This document shows, piece by piece, positions 32,129-42,120 of a DNA stretch of 64,000 nucleotides; the first letter of the stretch is position 1, and each line of letters opens with the position of its first letter. The notes beneath the pieces are model-generated. The model was not told where the DNA came from. It searched no databases and was given only the letters and a program-made list of their open reading frames with translations. A program made the position numbers and the translations under genes. This DNA is from Chlorobiota bacterium (lineage in GTDB: Bacteria > Bacteroidota > Ignavibacteria > Tepidaquicellales > OLB5): positions 16,784-80,783 of the forward strand of contig JAKEEM010000055.1 in NCBI GenBank assembly GCA_022616535.1. The letters are read 5' to 3'.

Positions 32129-32893
32129 ATGAATCTTGCGATAGATATAGGAAACAGCTTAACCCATTTTGCCGTTTTTGAAGGTCAAAAGGAAATTGAG
32201 AGCTTTACTGCTGCTACTAATAATTTTGACAGGTCGGAACTATATAACAAATATTTTAAAAAGTATTCCGATAAAATTAAGGCTGTCGGTATTTCATCTG
32301 TTGTTCCTGCTGTGAGTGAAATCTGGAATCAATTATCGGAAATTTTTTTCAGGGTAAAACCGGTATTTATCAACAGTAAAATCAGGCTTCCGGTTAAGCT
32401 TAAAGTAGATAAACCCGCGTCATTCGGTTCAGACAGGATTTGCAATTCTGTTTTTGGTTATGAGTATTTTAAAAGGAAACAAAACCTTATTGTTATAGAT
32501 TTTGGTACTGCGAATACCTATGACGTAGTTTTAAAAAACGGTGATTTGGTAGGAGGAATAATTGCACCCGGCTTGGAAACATCAGCTAAGTCACTGAATG
32601 TAAGCACCGGTCAGCTCCCTGCTTTAAAGCATGCTGATTTCTTGTTTAAAAATTCAATCATTGGCAAAAATACAATTGATGCCCTCAGGTCAGGCTTGAT
32701 GAATTATGCGTTATTCGCAACCGAAGGAATCGTGAAATCCGTTATTAAAGAATTTAAAAAAGATTTTAAAGTTATTATAACTGGCGGAAATGCAGGAAAA
32801 TTAAAAAATAAATTTTCATTTAAGCCCCTTTACATAGAAAACACGGTTTTGAAAGGCATTAACTTAATTCTCAATTACAGCAACAAGAAGTGA
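32129..32893 (+). CDS. coaX: Type III pantothenate kinase
   Basis: About 254 residues from ATG 32129, where 'MNLAIDIGNSLTHFAVF' begins, the ASKHA phosphate-1 motif. Later 'SFGSDRICN' and 'VIDFGTANTYDVVLKNGDLVGGIIAPGL' give the type III signature, and 'IITGGNA' the adenosine motif. It phosphorylates pantothenate. The ORF track's start at 32093 falls inside a terminator hairpin and is less likely. It continues with yjbQ by overlap (GTG at 32890). Confidence 0.93.
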   Translation: MNLAIDIGNSLTHFAVFEGQKEIESFTAATNNFDRSELYNKYFKKYSDKIKAVGISSVVPAVSEIWNQLSEIFFRVKPVFINSKIRLPVKLKVDKPASFGSDRICNSVFGYEYFKRKQNLIVIDFGTANTYDVVLKNGDLVGGIIAPGLETSAKSLNVSTGQLPALKHADFLFKNSIIGKNTIDALRSGLMNYALFATEGIVKSVIKEFKKDFKVIITGGNAGKLKNKFSFKPLYIENTVLKGINLILNYSNKK

Positions 32894-33309
32894 AAATTAT
32901 AACTGAGCAGCATATTATTAAGACAACAGGTAATTGTGATATAGTTGATATAACCGAAAATGTGAGATATAATCTGCTTACGCATAAGCTTAAGCATGGC
33001 AATGCAAATGTATTTGTTGTCGGCTCAACCGCTTCCATCAGCACAATTGAATATGAACCGGGCTTAAAAAAAGATTTGCCTGAAATTCTGGAAAAATTTA
33101 TCCCTTCAAATAAAAGATATCATCACGATGATACATGGGGCGACCACAACGGACATTCACATCTGCGCTCAACTCTTTTCGGCTGCTCTCAGACAGTCCC
33201 GTTTGTTAATGGCGAGCTTCTTTTGGGCACATGGCAGCAGATTATATTAATTGATTTTGACGAAAGACCCCGAACCCGGAAAGTCATAGTCCAATTAATA
33301 GGGGAATGA
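32890..33309 (+). CDS. YjbQ family protein (UPF0047)
   Basis: A 139-residue protein. 'RYHHDDTWGDHNGHSHLRSTLFG' is the conserved His/Asp-rich patch of YjbQ, a family with weak thiamin-phosphate synthase activity in E. coli (secondary activity), and it ends with 'GTWQQIILIDFDERPR'. The usual length is ~135-140. It begins at GTG 32890, overlapping coaX, and its stop overlaps the next gene's ATG. Confidence 0.9.
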   Translation: MKIITEQHIIKTTGNCDIVDITENVRYNLLTHKLKHGNANVFVVGSTASISTIEYEPGLKKDLPEILEKFIPSNKRYHHDDTWGDHNGHSHLRSTLFGCSQTVPFVNGELLLGTWQQIILIDFDERPRTRKVIVQLIGE

Positions 33310-34778
33310 ACCGAAAATCCGAAAGGCTTCTCTTATTTGCAATATTTATATTTTGTTTTTCATTAAGAATAGCATTTATAAACCAAAAAAATCTCTGGTT
33401 CGATGAGGTTTTTTCCTGGCACCTGACACTTGATTCCTTTTACGAAATAATTGTCAGAACATCTTATGATATACACCCCCCGCTTTATTATTTTATACTA
33501 AAGCTTTGGAGTTTTGTACTTGGTGATTCTGTCATTTCATTAAGACTGATTTCAGCTGTATTTACGAGCTCGGCTATTTTTTTTATTTATCCTTTATGTA
33601 AAAAAATATTAAGCCCAACTAACTCGTTTATTGTTTTGATATTATACTCAATTTCCCCTTTAGGCCTTTATTATTCACAAGAAGCAAGAATGGCTGCGAT
33701 GAACTTGTTTCTCAATATAGGTTCAGTGGTTTTTCTGGTAAAATTAATTGATGAACAGATAGATTTTCAAAGATTATTCAGAAATAAATATTTTTATTTA
33801 TATTTGTTATTTACGACCTTGGCTTTATACACGCATTATTTTTCATTTTTTATTTTAATCACCGAGTTATTATATTTAATGTATATCTTCCATTTAAACC
33901 TTATAAAGTATAAGCCATATTTTGTAATTTACCTCCTTGTTTTCGTTTTATATCTTTTCTGGTTTCCTACTTTATACGAACATTTAGGCAGGGGACAGAA
34001 ATGGAGAGTTTCACAATCTGCACCGCAGGTTTTGGGCGAATATGTGAATTTTCTGAAAGATTTGAACCTTGGATTATACTACCATTATATTGATTTAGAT
34101 ATTGTAAAGTATATTACAATAATTCTTTTATTAATTTTTATTTTATCTTTTATTGGTCTGTTTATAAAAAATAATATCAATGCCGATAAAACATTGGTTT
34201 TTATATTATTGCTTTCGTTTGTCCCTTTAGTTCTAGCCGGAGTTATATCGCTTAAACAAAAAGTTGAGTTCTACAGGTATTTAAGTATCATTATTCCTTA
34301 TTTACTACTTTTTATTGTTTACGGTATTTCAAAATGGAACAATAAAATCTTAACAGTTGGAGTTCTCGGATGCTTTGCACTGGTAAACATTTATGGATTA
34401 GGTATTCACTACAGCTTTAAATTTAAAAATGATGATTACAGAACGCTTATTAATCAAATCAATACAGATTTTAGGCAAGGCGACAGAATTTACGCTGAAC
34501 CGCATTATTACGGCTGGATTATTGATTATTACAAAAAACAGAATAATTTGAAAATACCAAATACTGTCCCCATAAGGTATGGCTGGGATGAAGTACTTGA
34601 TTCAATTAATACTCAAAAGCCGGAAAGATTTTGGGTGGTGATTGATTACAGCTCGGTTGATACAACAAATTATAAAGATTATATAACGAACTTAAGCCAA
34701 AAACATAAAAAAGAATTTAATATGACTTATTATTTAGCACCGACAAAGGTTGAGTTGTATAGGTTTTCACAAAAATAA
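33306..34778 (+). CDS. GT-C type membrane glycosyltransferase (ArnT/PMT-like, family 39)
   Basis: A 490-residue polytopic membrane protein with about 10-12 hydrophobic helices. Near the N-terminus, 'NLWFDEVFSW' carries the DE motif of dolichyl- or undecaprenyl-phosphate sugar transferases of the GT-C fold, followed by 'SYDIHPPLYYFILKLW'. It is predicted to transfer a sugar from a polyprenyl phosphate to lipid or protein on the outer face. The last ~120 residues form the soluble C-terminal part. Acceptor unknown. Its ATG overlaps the yjbQ stop. Confidence 0.85.
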   Translation: MNRKSERLLLFAIFIFCFSLRIAFINQKNLWFDEVFSWHLTLDSFYEIIVRTSYDIHPPLYYFILKLWSFVLGDSVISLRLISAVFTSSAIFFIYPLCKKILSPTNSFIVLILYSISPLGLYYSQEARMAAMNLFLNIGSVVFLVKLIDEQIDFQRLFRNKYFYLYLLFTTLALYTHYFSFFILITELLYLMYIFHLNLIKYKPYFVIYLLVFVLYLFWFPTLYEHLGRGQKWRVSQSAPQVLGEYVNFLKDLNLGLYYHYIDLDIVKYITIILLLIFILSFIGLFIKNNINADKTLVFILLLSFVPLVLAGVISLKQKVEFYRYLSIIIPYLLLFIVYGISKWNNKILTVGVLGCFALVNIYGLGIHYSFKFKNDDYRTLINQINTDFRQGDRIYAEPHYYGWIIDYYKKQNNLKIPNTVPIRYGWDEVLDSINTQKPERFWVVIDYSSVDTTNYKDYITNLSQKHKKEFNMTYYLAPTKVELYRFSQK

Positions 34779-34780
34779 AA

Positions 34781-34800
34781 GGGACGCATATATGCGTCCC
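34781..34800 (-). terminator. Perfect palindromic terminator hairpin
   Basis: GGGACGCATATATGCGTCCC is a perfect 20-bp palindrome between two converging genes. On the reverse strand it is followed by TTTTATTTTTG, so it best serves the minus-strand dehydratase genes. On the plus strand only CTACAAAA follows. Confidence 0.75.
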
Positions 34801-34822
34801 CTACAAAAACATTATAAACAAA

Positions 34823-37800
34823 TTATGCTATTGATTCTTCTTTTTCTTCAACATGTTCGGATTTTCCGTTGCCATTACTGCCGTCTCCATTGCCATTTTT
34901 GACTTTGCTGAAATCAATCTCAACAGCATTGCCGTTAGAGCTGCCGTCGTGATAATGTCCAGTTCCCTGCATTTTGTGAATTCCATCCAGCTTTTCCTGC
35001 AATTCAAATTGCTTCCTTATTTTTTCCTCGAACTCTTTCAGCTTTTCTTCAATTGTCGAAACTTTTTTCTTTCTTGCGAGCATATCTTCGCGGTAGCGTT
35101 TGAGGAAGTAGTGAATAGTCTCAATACGGATTTTAAATGAACCGGTCGGCTTATTTTCATCGATATCCTTAAATGAGAAATACGGTGTTCCGCTGTTGGA
35201 TACTATCTCCTCAACAACGGTGTAAATAGGCGCGTCATGCCCACATTTGAATGAGGATAGCTCAAGTGCAATCAGGTTCGGATGTCTTGCGGTATATTTT
35301 GCAGCCCAAACTTTCCTTGTTGTGTTCTCGCTGTATGAATTTTTCCACACGTCACTTACATCCATATATCCCTTTATAATTCCCGCGCGGACTTCATCGC
35401 CAAATAATCTTTCCAGCATATCCTCATCGGTCGGCAGCACGTCCTGGAAGAAAACTGGATAGCCCAGCTTCTGGAATTCCTCCAGAATTTCATGGTTAAC
35501 CCCGGGGTCATTGTGGTATGGTCTGGCAAGAACGACTATGCCGAGCTTATCTTCCTTTTCAAGCATATCGATTGCTTCGCGTGATTTTCTTTTCAGGTTA
35601 TCCACGAACTTATAATATGCTTTAAATCCTTCATCAACAGCCCTGTTACTTTCCTCTTCCGAAAGTCCCAGCTTATCTTTCCACTGCTCATACATCTGCC
35701 TTGCGCAGAGCTTCGGCTCGGTCATTCTTAAATATGTGTTAACATATTCTATACCATGCTCTTTAAAAAGGTCGCTTTCTTTTACAAACGCCGCTTTTAC
35801 TGCTTCCGAGGTTGCTGTAACAGTCGGGCAGGCGTGGTGTTCCTGTGCGTAGATTAAATCCGAGGGCATTGTATCAACGATAGGGAAGAAGATATAATTA
35901 ATCTTTTTCTTCTTGTGAATCTTGTAAATCAAGTTGTGTATATGAGGTATCCCTATTTTTGAAGGGAAGCATGGGTCAATAGCTCCGCGTTTTGCACCTT
36001 CCTTATAAAGCTCCTCGCTCGTGTATTCGGAATAAACAATATTACCCGGATTAATACCGAGTGATTCAAAATAAGCCGTAAAGAAAGGTGTATGCTGATA
36101 CATGTTAAGTACTCGTGGAATAGCTATAACAACTCTGTCGCGATTCTTAATAAGCTCAACACGTTTATCAAATTCCGATTTAGCTTTTTTATCAACTTTG
36201 AATTTGAGCTCCTGCATTTTCGTCAGTATCGGGATTTCATCCTTAACTTTTGCAGGCATTTGTGATTTCCATACCTCAACTGCTGCGACTTCAACAAGGT
36301 TGGGCGTTGCATCCTTAATTGCGTCAAGCCCTTTCTTAATGTCCTTCATTGAGCTTAGGTCTTCAACTGTGCCTTTTTCACAGGTGGCAATAATCAGGCG
36401 TTGAGTCCCTTCAACCATAGATACCTTTGAATCAGGGTTAACAACTTTTTCCTTTGGTATTTCAACTACTGGATTTTCAATGAATTCCATTGCTTTTGTA
36501 TCAGTTGCAACATCAATGAAAGTTCTAAGACATTTATTTTTGCAGAAATAACATCTCGTCTGCTCGTTTCTGGTGGTTTTAAACTTGATTTTTGCAACCT
36601 GGTCAAGCCCAATGAACTGTGTTCTCATTCCGTTAGCGTATAACCTTGCCGCTTCTATCCCGCATCCGATTGCGCCCGCTTCGCCGGTGTGCTTGTGTAC
36701 AAATACATTCGCTTCAACATCGCTTCCCTTGAATCTGTCTGTAATGAAATCGACCTGTGATTTTACTGCTGCGAGATTATGCTGTGTTCCACCTTGAAGA
36801 ACAAAGTTTTTGCCAAGTTTTGCAAGGTTTGGAATCTGCGACACATAAAGCCAGATGTTTTTGGGTAAAACGTTACATAGGCCTGCCATAATTTCTTCGG
36901 GTTTCCAGCCCTGACGCTGAAAATCAACTATATCGGACTGCATAAACACTGCGCATCCGTAACCGAATGAAGGAAATTGTTTTGCAGAAAACGCTATGTC
37001 GGCAAATTCCTCGACTTTAAATCCGAATCCCTGCGCTGTTGACTGTAAAAAGTATCCGTTTCCTGCTGAGCATTGGGTATTAAGCTTGAAATCCTTAACG
37101 CGACCCTGGTCTAAAATGATTAGTTTAATATCCTGTCCGCCTACGTCAACAATTACATCAGTATCGGGATAGAAGTGCAAAGCGGCTTGAGTATGCGCAA
37201 CTGTTTCAACGAGAGCAACATCAGCATGAAGAACATCTTTTAGAATATCTTTAGCATAACCAGTTGTTCCAATTCCAAGAACTTCGAGAGTAGCGCCTTG
37301 CTCCTCAACCTGGTCTCTTAACGCCTGCAATATTTCAACTGTATCTTCAATAGGATTGCCTTTTGAAAGCTGGTATGACTTCACAAGCACCTGTTTATCT
37401 TCAGATATTAACGCAGCTTTAGTAGATGTAGAACCGCCGTCTAATCCAATAAATCCTCTAACAACTTCACCGGGTTTAAACTCCGCCGGGGTAAATTTTG
37501 GAATTTTATATTTATCTTTAAATCTTGCAAGGTCGTCGTCATCCTTATATAAACCTCCGCTGCCCATTAGCTTCATCATTTTGGCTTTCTCCTCATCGCG
37601 GCCGACTGTTATATACCATTCCAATTGTTCATATCCTTTGTAAATCCCAACATTGGGTTCTTCTTCCTTGCCAAATTCAATAGCACCGATTGCTGCGAAA
37701 TACTGAGCATTATCAGGAACCCGTATCAGCTCCTCAATAGGTTTTGATTTATCATACTGCACATTTCTTTCATCCCACATTTTTGGAATATTGGAACGCC

Positions 37801-38524
37801 AGCACTGCTTCATTCCCTCGATGTAGCAATTCGGTCCACCGAGAAGCAATACTTCAGGTTTCAGAGTGTGTCCACGCGTTAATACAGAGAGGTTTTGCTG
37901 AATTATGGATTCAAAAAGACTTGCCATAAGCTCATCAGCGGGAACGCCGGATTTCTGCAATCCGTTAATATCGGTTTCAGCAAAGACGCCGCATTTGCCT
38001 GCAACAGGATGGAGCTTTAATCCCACATAACCCATATTGCAAAGCTCTTTGGCTGGGATTCTAAGCTTAGCGTTGATTTTATCAATCACTGCTCCTGTTC
38101 CTCCTGCGCATTTATCGTTCATCGAAGGAATTTTTTTCTTCTTGCCGGTTTCGGGGTCCTCTTTGAAAACTATTATTTTAGCGTCTTGCCCGCCAAGCTC
38201 AATTACAGAAAGCGTGTTTGGGTAGAATTTCTCAACAGCAAGCGAAACTGCGTTCACTTCCTGAACAAACTTTGCCCCGAGGTGCCTGCCTATGCCTGAA
38301 CCGCCGGAGCCGGTAATAAATATTCTTGCTCCTTCAAGGGCATCTTTGCCAAGCTTTGATTCAAAATCCTTAAGCAGTTCCAATGATTTTTCCGGCTGTT
38401 TGGTATCGTGGCGCTGATAGTCCGACCAGAGGATTTTATCATCATCAACATCCATTACAACTGCCTTTACGGTTGTTGAGCCGACATCAAAGCCAATATA
38501 TAGTGGTGATTTATGATTTGACAT
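34823..38524 (-). CDS. Acyl-CoA dehydratase activase-related protein, two ASKHA domains plus DUF2229
   Basis: 1233 residues. Two ATPase (BadF/BcrA-type) domains follow each other: 'IGFDVGSTTVKAVV' (near residue 8) with 'CAGGTG', and 'IGLDGGSTSTKAALIS' (near residue 358) with 'CSAGNGYF'. A Cys cluster 'CYFCKNKC' (about residue 690) may hold an iron-sulfur cluster. The C-terminal third resembles DUF2229. An acidic Gly/Asn-rich tail ends the protein. Such activators use ATP to inject an electron into 2-hydroxyacyl-CoA dehydratases. It lies directly downstream of the 599-residue partner, with a 39-bp gap. Confidence 0.88.
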   Translation of the reverse strand: MSNHKSPLYIGFDVGSTTVKAVVMDVDDDKILWSDYQRHDTKQPEKSLELLKDFESKLGKDALEGARIFITGSGGSGIGRHLGAKFVQEVNAVSLAVEKFYPNTLSVIELGGQDAKIIVFKEDPETGKKKKIPSMNDKCAGGTGAVIDKINAKLRIPAKELCNMGYVGLKLHPVAGKCGVFAETDINGLQKSGVPADELMASLFESIIQQNLSVLTRGHTLKPEVLLLGGPNCYIEGMKQCWRSNIPKMWDERNVQYDKSKPIEELIRVPDNAQYFAAIGAIEFGKEEEPNVGIYKGYEQLEWYITVGRDEEKAKMMKLMGSGGLYKDDDDLARFKDKYKIPKFTPAEFKPGEVVRGFIGLDGGSTSTKAALISEDKQVLVKSYQLSKGNPIEDTVEILQALRDQVEEQGATLEVLGIGTTGYAKDILKDVLHADVALVETVAHTQAALHFYPDTDVIVDVGGQDIKLIILDQGRVKDFKLNTQCSAGNGYFLQSTAQGFGFKVEEFADIAFSAKQFPSFGYGCAVFMQSDIVDFQRQGWKPEEIMAGLCNVLPKNIWLYVSQIPNLAKLGKNFVLQGGTQHNLAAVKSQVDFITDRFKGSDVEANVFVHKHTGEAGAIGCGIEAARLYANGMRTQFIGLDQVAKIKFKTTRNEQTRCYFCKNKCLRTFIDVATDTKAMEFIENPVVEIPKEKVVNPDSKVSMVEGTQRLIIATCEKGTVEDLSSMKDIKKGLDAIKDATPNLVEVAAVEVWKSQMPAKVKDEIPILTKMQELKFKVDKKAKSEFDKRVELIKNRDRVVIAIPRVLNMYQHTPFFTAYFESLGINPGNIVYSEYTSEELYKEGAKRGAIDPCFPSKIGIPHIHNLIYKIHKKKKINYIFFPIVDTMPSDLIYAQEHHACPTVTATSEAVKAAFVKESDLFKEHGIEYVNTYLRMTEPKLCARQMYEQWKDKLGLSEEESNRAVDEGFKAYYKFVDNLKRKSREAIDMLEKEDKLGIVVLARPYHNDPGVNHEILEEFQKLGYPVFFQDVLPTDEDMLERLFGDEVRAGIIKGYMDVSDVWKNSYSENTTRKVWAAKYTARHPNLIALELSSFKCGHDAPIYTVVEEIVSNSGTPYFSFKDIDENKPTGSFKIRIETIHYFLKRYREDMLARKKKVSTIEEKLKEFEEKIRKQFELQEKLDGIHKMQGTGHYHDGSSNGNAVEIDFSKVKNGNGDGSNGNGKSEHVEEKEESIA

Positions 38525-38563
38525 ATTTTTAATAAACTTTTAGTTCAGCAATTTTAGAAAAAA

Positions 38564-40363
38564 TCAAGCTTCAACTTCTTCAGATACATTTATAACAGGT
38601 CTTATACCCTCTTTTTTCATTCTTTCAGCAACGTGCAGAACAAAATTAGCAGCTACACCTACAACTCCCTTTGTGTGGGGAACTATGTAGAACGGTCGTG
38701 TAAGCTCATCGTGTGATTCGACGTAAGCTTTAATTTCCTCAAGTGAATAGCCGGTTTGTTCAAGTGTATTTTTGAATTCATTCTTTGCCTTAGCTTTTGC
38801 CTCCCCAAGAGCCATCTGCACTCTTGAATGAGCGTTTATATCGCCTTCTCCGGATGTTTCGATGGGAATAAATATCATATCCTTGAACATCGATGTAACG
38901 GCTGACTGAACACCATCTGACTGCGTCGACGGCATACATCCGAATGGCTTTAATGAAAGCACCATATGGCATAAATCCTTATTTACATAATAAATGTTCT
39001 TTGCAATTTCTAAATGACCTTCACCACCTTCAACTCTTGAATTGTAGAAAGGATGTCCAAGTCGCTGCATTTCAAGCTGGTTTGCCAAAGCATGCGGAAG
39101 ATTATTAAACTCTTTTCTTATTCTGTTATATTCGTTTTCAAAAACTTTTTCAGCTATTGTTAATATTGCAACTGTTTGTTTGTAATCCCTGTACATCTTC
39201 ATCTTTTTCAAAATTTGTGTAGCTTTCGGAGCTTCTTCACCTTCTTTCAGTCCTTTTCTATCGTGATACATGTTCTTTGCCTGGTGAAGCATATATAATA
39301 TCCAAGTTGCAATTGGCTCAACAAGAAGCTGTGCACCTTCCCTGTGAAGGAAGGGGAACATATTGAAGTTTCCGTCGCCCTCGGTTGTCTGCGCCCAAAA
39401 CTCACCGGTTACCTTGCAAATTGGCTTAACCTTGGTTCTGTCTACCTTTACTTCATTAAACTTATTCCTTATTTCTCTAACGGTTTCAAGATAGTAATCA
39501 CTCATCTTTTGCTCAACAAATCTTGAAATGTAACTTGAACCAGGAACTTTAGCCACTATGTCGCCAATAAGTCCGTTAAAATTAAAATATTTCTTCTGCT
39601 TCATTCTTTCGTACATCATTTCCATGCACTCGTCAAGTACTTTATCTGTTTCGCCGGGGTTTACTTCAAATGCGCGAATTTGGTAAGCCACATCGTTAAT
39701 TATATCGCCAATATTCATTGCATTGATTATACCAAGGAAGAAGTCAAGGTTCATCTCGAGCCCCGCTTCAACCTCTGCCTGTTCAAGTCCGCCCGTTTGC
39801 TGAAAGATTAGAACTCGGAAGCCGTCAAAACCGGAATTTCTCAAAGCAAGTCGGTATTCGGCTTCATACATACCAAATCGGCAGGGACCGCATGCGCCGG
39901 CGGTGAAGAATACATAATTGTCCATTATTTCCTTCTTACTCAACCCCTGAGCTTCTAAACTTTGTAAATATTGTACGAGGTTTCCAACTGTAAAATAAGT
40001 TGGATTACACTGCCCGTTATTGCCGTATTCTTTGCCTAATTGAAACGCCCTTTTATCGGGGACTGGTATCTCGCTTGCATTATATCCCAATCCTTGCAGA
40101 ACGCCCTTTATGAGTTTTTCATGCTTCCATGTTAAGCCGCCGAATAAAATAGTTGTATTAGCCCGTTCATCTTTAGTAAACATCCGTTCGAAAGGTCTTT
40201 TAAAATGGTCGATTGGTTTTGATTTAACGCCGTATTCCTTCTCGAGGCGAATCCTTTCCTCAAGAAGCAAACGCTGTATCTCTGTTTCTTTGCTTTCCGG
40301 CTTTTTAAGTTTTATGCCTACGGGAGCACTTGTGGTTACTCCGTTTTGATTTAAGTTTTCCAT
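38564..40363 (-). CDS. 2-hydroxyacyl-CoA dehydratase-like / activase partner
   Basis: A 599-residue protein with 'GGLTWKHEKLIKGVLQGLGYN', 'CNPTYFTVGNLVQYLQ' and 'GACGPCRFGMYEAEYR', the Cys positions of the HgdB-like family (DUF2229/HGD-D), and 'KPFGCMPSTQSDGVQ' with another Cys. It probably carries a [4Fe-4S] cluster. In many Bacteroidota this is fused to the activase as one very long protein; here it is a separate first gene, with the activase following. It may dehydrate an unknown 2-hydroxyacyl-CoA substrate, or act in radical-type reduction of another compound. Confidence 0.82.
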   Translation of the reverse strand: MENLNQNGVTTSAPVGIKLKKPESKETEIQRLLLEERIRLEKEYGVKSKPIDHFKRPFERMFTKDERANTTILFGGLTWKHEKLIKGVLQGLGYNASEIPVPDKRAFQLGKEYGNNGQCNPTYFTVGNLVQYLQSLEAQGLSKKEIMDNYVFFTAGACGPCRFGMYEAEYRLALRNSGFDGFRVLIFQQTGGLEQAEVEAGLEMNLDFFLGIINAMNIGDIINDVAYQIRAFEVNPGETDKVLDECMEMMYERMKQKKYFNFNGLIGDIVAKVPGSSYISRFVEQKMSDYYLETVREIRNKFNEVKVDRTKVKPICKVTGEFWAQTTEGDGNFNMFPFLHREGAQLLVEPIATWILYMLHQAKNMYHDRKGLKEGEEAPKATQILKKMKMYRDYKQTVAILTIAEKVFENEYNRIRKEFNNLPHALANQLEMQRLGHPFYNSRVEGGEGHLEIAKNIYYVNKDLCHMVLSLKPFGCMPSTQSDGVQSAVTSMFKDMIFIPIETSGEGDINAHSRVQMALGEAKAKAKNEFKNTLEQTGYSLEEIKAYVESHDELTRPFYIVPHTKGVVGVAANFVLHVAERMKKEGIRPVINVSEEVEA

Positions 40364-40462
40364 TTTGTTTACCCTTCCTTTAGGTAATCCGCTAAACGGA
40401 TATTTTGTTAATTAATTTAAACTTTATTTTTTTATCCTGAACGAAAATTATCTTAAGTTTAA

Positions 40463-41809
40463 TTACTCTGTGAGATTCTTCGCTGCGCTCAGAATGTAGT
40501 TTACGCATTGTTTACTGCTTTTTACTGCTCCTTCAATTGTTGCCGGCAGTCCGGTATTAGTCCAATCACCCGCAATAAAGAAGTTTTTAAATTTCGTTGC
40601 ATTTTTAGGTCTGCAACTCAACGAATTCTTATCAGGTACAAAAGTTGCCCTCATTTCCTTTATAACTCTTGAAGCAATTATTTTAAAATTTTTAAACTCG
40701 GGTATACACATTTCTAATTCATTTTGTGCAAATTTTACAATTTCGTTCTTATCAAGCTCTGAAACTTCTTTTGCAGCACTGATAACAAGACACATTTGGT
40801 CACTTTTAACTTTAAAAATCCATTGAACTTGCGTATTTAACAGCCCTGCAAACCTCTTATTAAAGATGTTATCAATGCTTTTGTCAAACTTCAGGTGAAT
40901 ATTTACAATCGGGGAGGATTTTAAACCCTCAACCTGTTTAAAGTTACTGTCGTAAGCATCCTTTTCAAAAAGATTTTTAAGTTCAAAAAACGGGACTGCA
41001 CTTATGTAAAAATCGCTTCTGATTTTAGTATTATCTTCAATTATTAGTGAATTTACAATACGATCTTCAAAGTTAATTTTAGCTACGCGATTGTTTGTAA
41101 TAACGTTGCTGTTTTTATTTTTTAGATACACAAAAGCCGGATCGACAAATAACTTACTTAAAAACTCATTCGGAAGAACTAATTTAGAGCCATTTTTTTC
41201 AAGAAAACCTGCTTTAATAATCTGGCTAAATAAATAAGCTGAAGTATTTTCCGGTTTTGCATTAAAAACAGCAATTATAAACGGTTTCCAGAAATAGTTT
41301 GAAAGTCTTTCCGATTGTCCCGTTATTTTGAATAGTTCATTGGTATTAATTGCCCTTAACTTATCTTCAGATATCCTACCCCTATTTATTGTATTAATAA
41401 GCTTTACAAGTGCTTTTTTATCTTTAAATCTCAGCGCCTTGTAGCGCATTATTCCCGACAAAAGGTGAAACGGGGGAGGAAGCTTTGGGCATTTAAACAG
41501 GTATTCTTTCGCCGAATCATCGATAAATTTAACTTCCAATTGTTTCTGAAATGTTAATTTATCGTAAGACCCGATTATTTTCAGAAATTCAAATGTATTG
41601 TGATACCAGCTTGCAAGAATATGCTGGCCATTATCAATCTCTGCACCTATGATATTGTCAAAGAACGAGTAAGTCCTGCCTCCTAGCTTAGGAGATGCCT
41701 CAACTAAAGTGACTTTAAAATTTTCCTTTGCAAAGAACACTGCGGCTGAAAGTCCGCTCACGCCGCCGCCAATCACGGTAACGCTTTTCTCATGGTTAGC
41801 TCGCGTCAT
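40463..41809 (-). CDS. hpnE: Hydroxysqualene dehydroxylase
   Basis: A 448-residue FAD-dependent amine-oxidase-fold protein. 'VTVIGGGVSGLSAAVFFAKENFKVTLVEASPKLGGRTYSF' is the FAD-binding Rossmann motif with GGR, and near the end 'FFIAGDWTNTGLPATIEGAVKSSKQCV' gives the second FAD motif. HpnE removes the hydroxyl from hydroxysqualene to make squalene. It is the last gene of the hpnC-hpnD-(ABM-like)-hpnE operon, and its ATG overlaps the previous stop by 4 bp. Phytoene desaturases are similar, but the context supports HpnE. Confidence 0.85.
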   Translation of the reverse strand: MTRANHEKSVTVIGGGVSGLSAAVFFAKENFKVTLVEASPKLGGRTYSFFDNIIGAEIDNGQHILASWYHNTFEFLKIIGSYDKLTFQKQLEVKFIDDSAKEYLFKCPKLPPPFHLLSGIMRYKALRFKDKKALVKLINTINRGRISEDKLRAINTNELFKITGQSERLSNYFWKPFIIAVFNAKPENTSAYLFSQIIKAGFLEKNGSKLVLPNEFLSKLFVDPAFVYLKNKNSNVITNNRVAKINFEDRIVNSLIIEDNTKIRSDFYISAVPFFELKNLFEKDAYDSNFKQVEGLKSSPIVNIHLKFDKSIDNIFNKRFAGLLNTQVQWIFKVKSDQMCLVISAAKEVSELDKNEIVKFAQNELEMCIPEFKNFKIIASRVIKEMRATFVPDKNSLSCRPKNATKFKNFFIAGDWTNTGLPATIEGAVKSSKQCVNYILSAAKNLTE

Positions 41810-42120
41810 GTTACGTCAAATTCACCTATATATCTTTCACTTTCTGTAAACTCCGAACACTCTGAGTCAAGCATTTTATATTCGTCTGAAAACTTCAGAA
41901 GAAAATCGTTCTTATATCTACGGGATTTCCAGTAATCAATTGTAATATATTTTTGCGGGTTTAAGTTATCATGAAATAATTCCGTTCTTATATAGCCCTC
42001 AGCCTTTCCAAAGAGCTGAGCCCATCTTCCCGCAGGTCCGTATTCTTCTTCAAATCTCAGTTTGTATTCAGACTTAACGATAAACTCCCATATATATGCA
42101 TACATTTTATCATCGTTCAT
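41806..42120 (-). CDS. ABM-like small protein inside the squalene operon
   Basis: A 104-residue protein that looks like a single ferredoxin-fold ABM domain: 'YAYIWEFIVKSEYKLRFEEEYGPAGRWAQLF' and 'YITIDYWKSRRYKNDFLLKF' follow the pattern of antibiotic biosynthesis monooxygenase-type dimers. It starts exactly where hpnD stops and overlaps hpnE's start (ATGA), so it is part of the squalene operon. No enzyme of known squalene synthesis fits; it could be an accessory or a monooxygenase-like enzyme. Function not known. Confidence 0.6.
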   Translation of the reverse strand: MNDDKMYAYIWEFIVKSEYKLRFEEEYGPAGRWAQLFGKAEGYIRTELFHDNLNPQKYITIDYWKSRRYKNDFLLKFSDEYKMLDSECSEFTESERYIGEFDVT

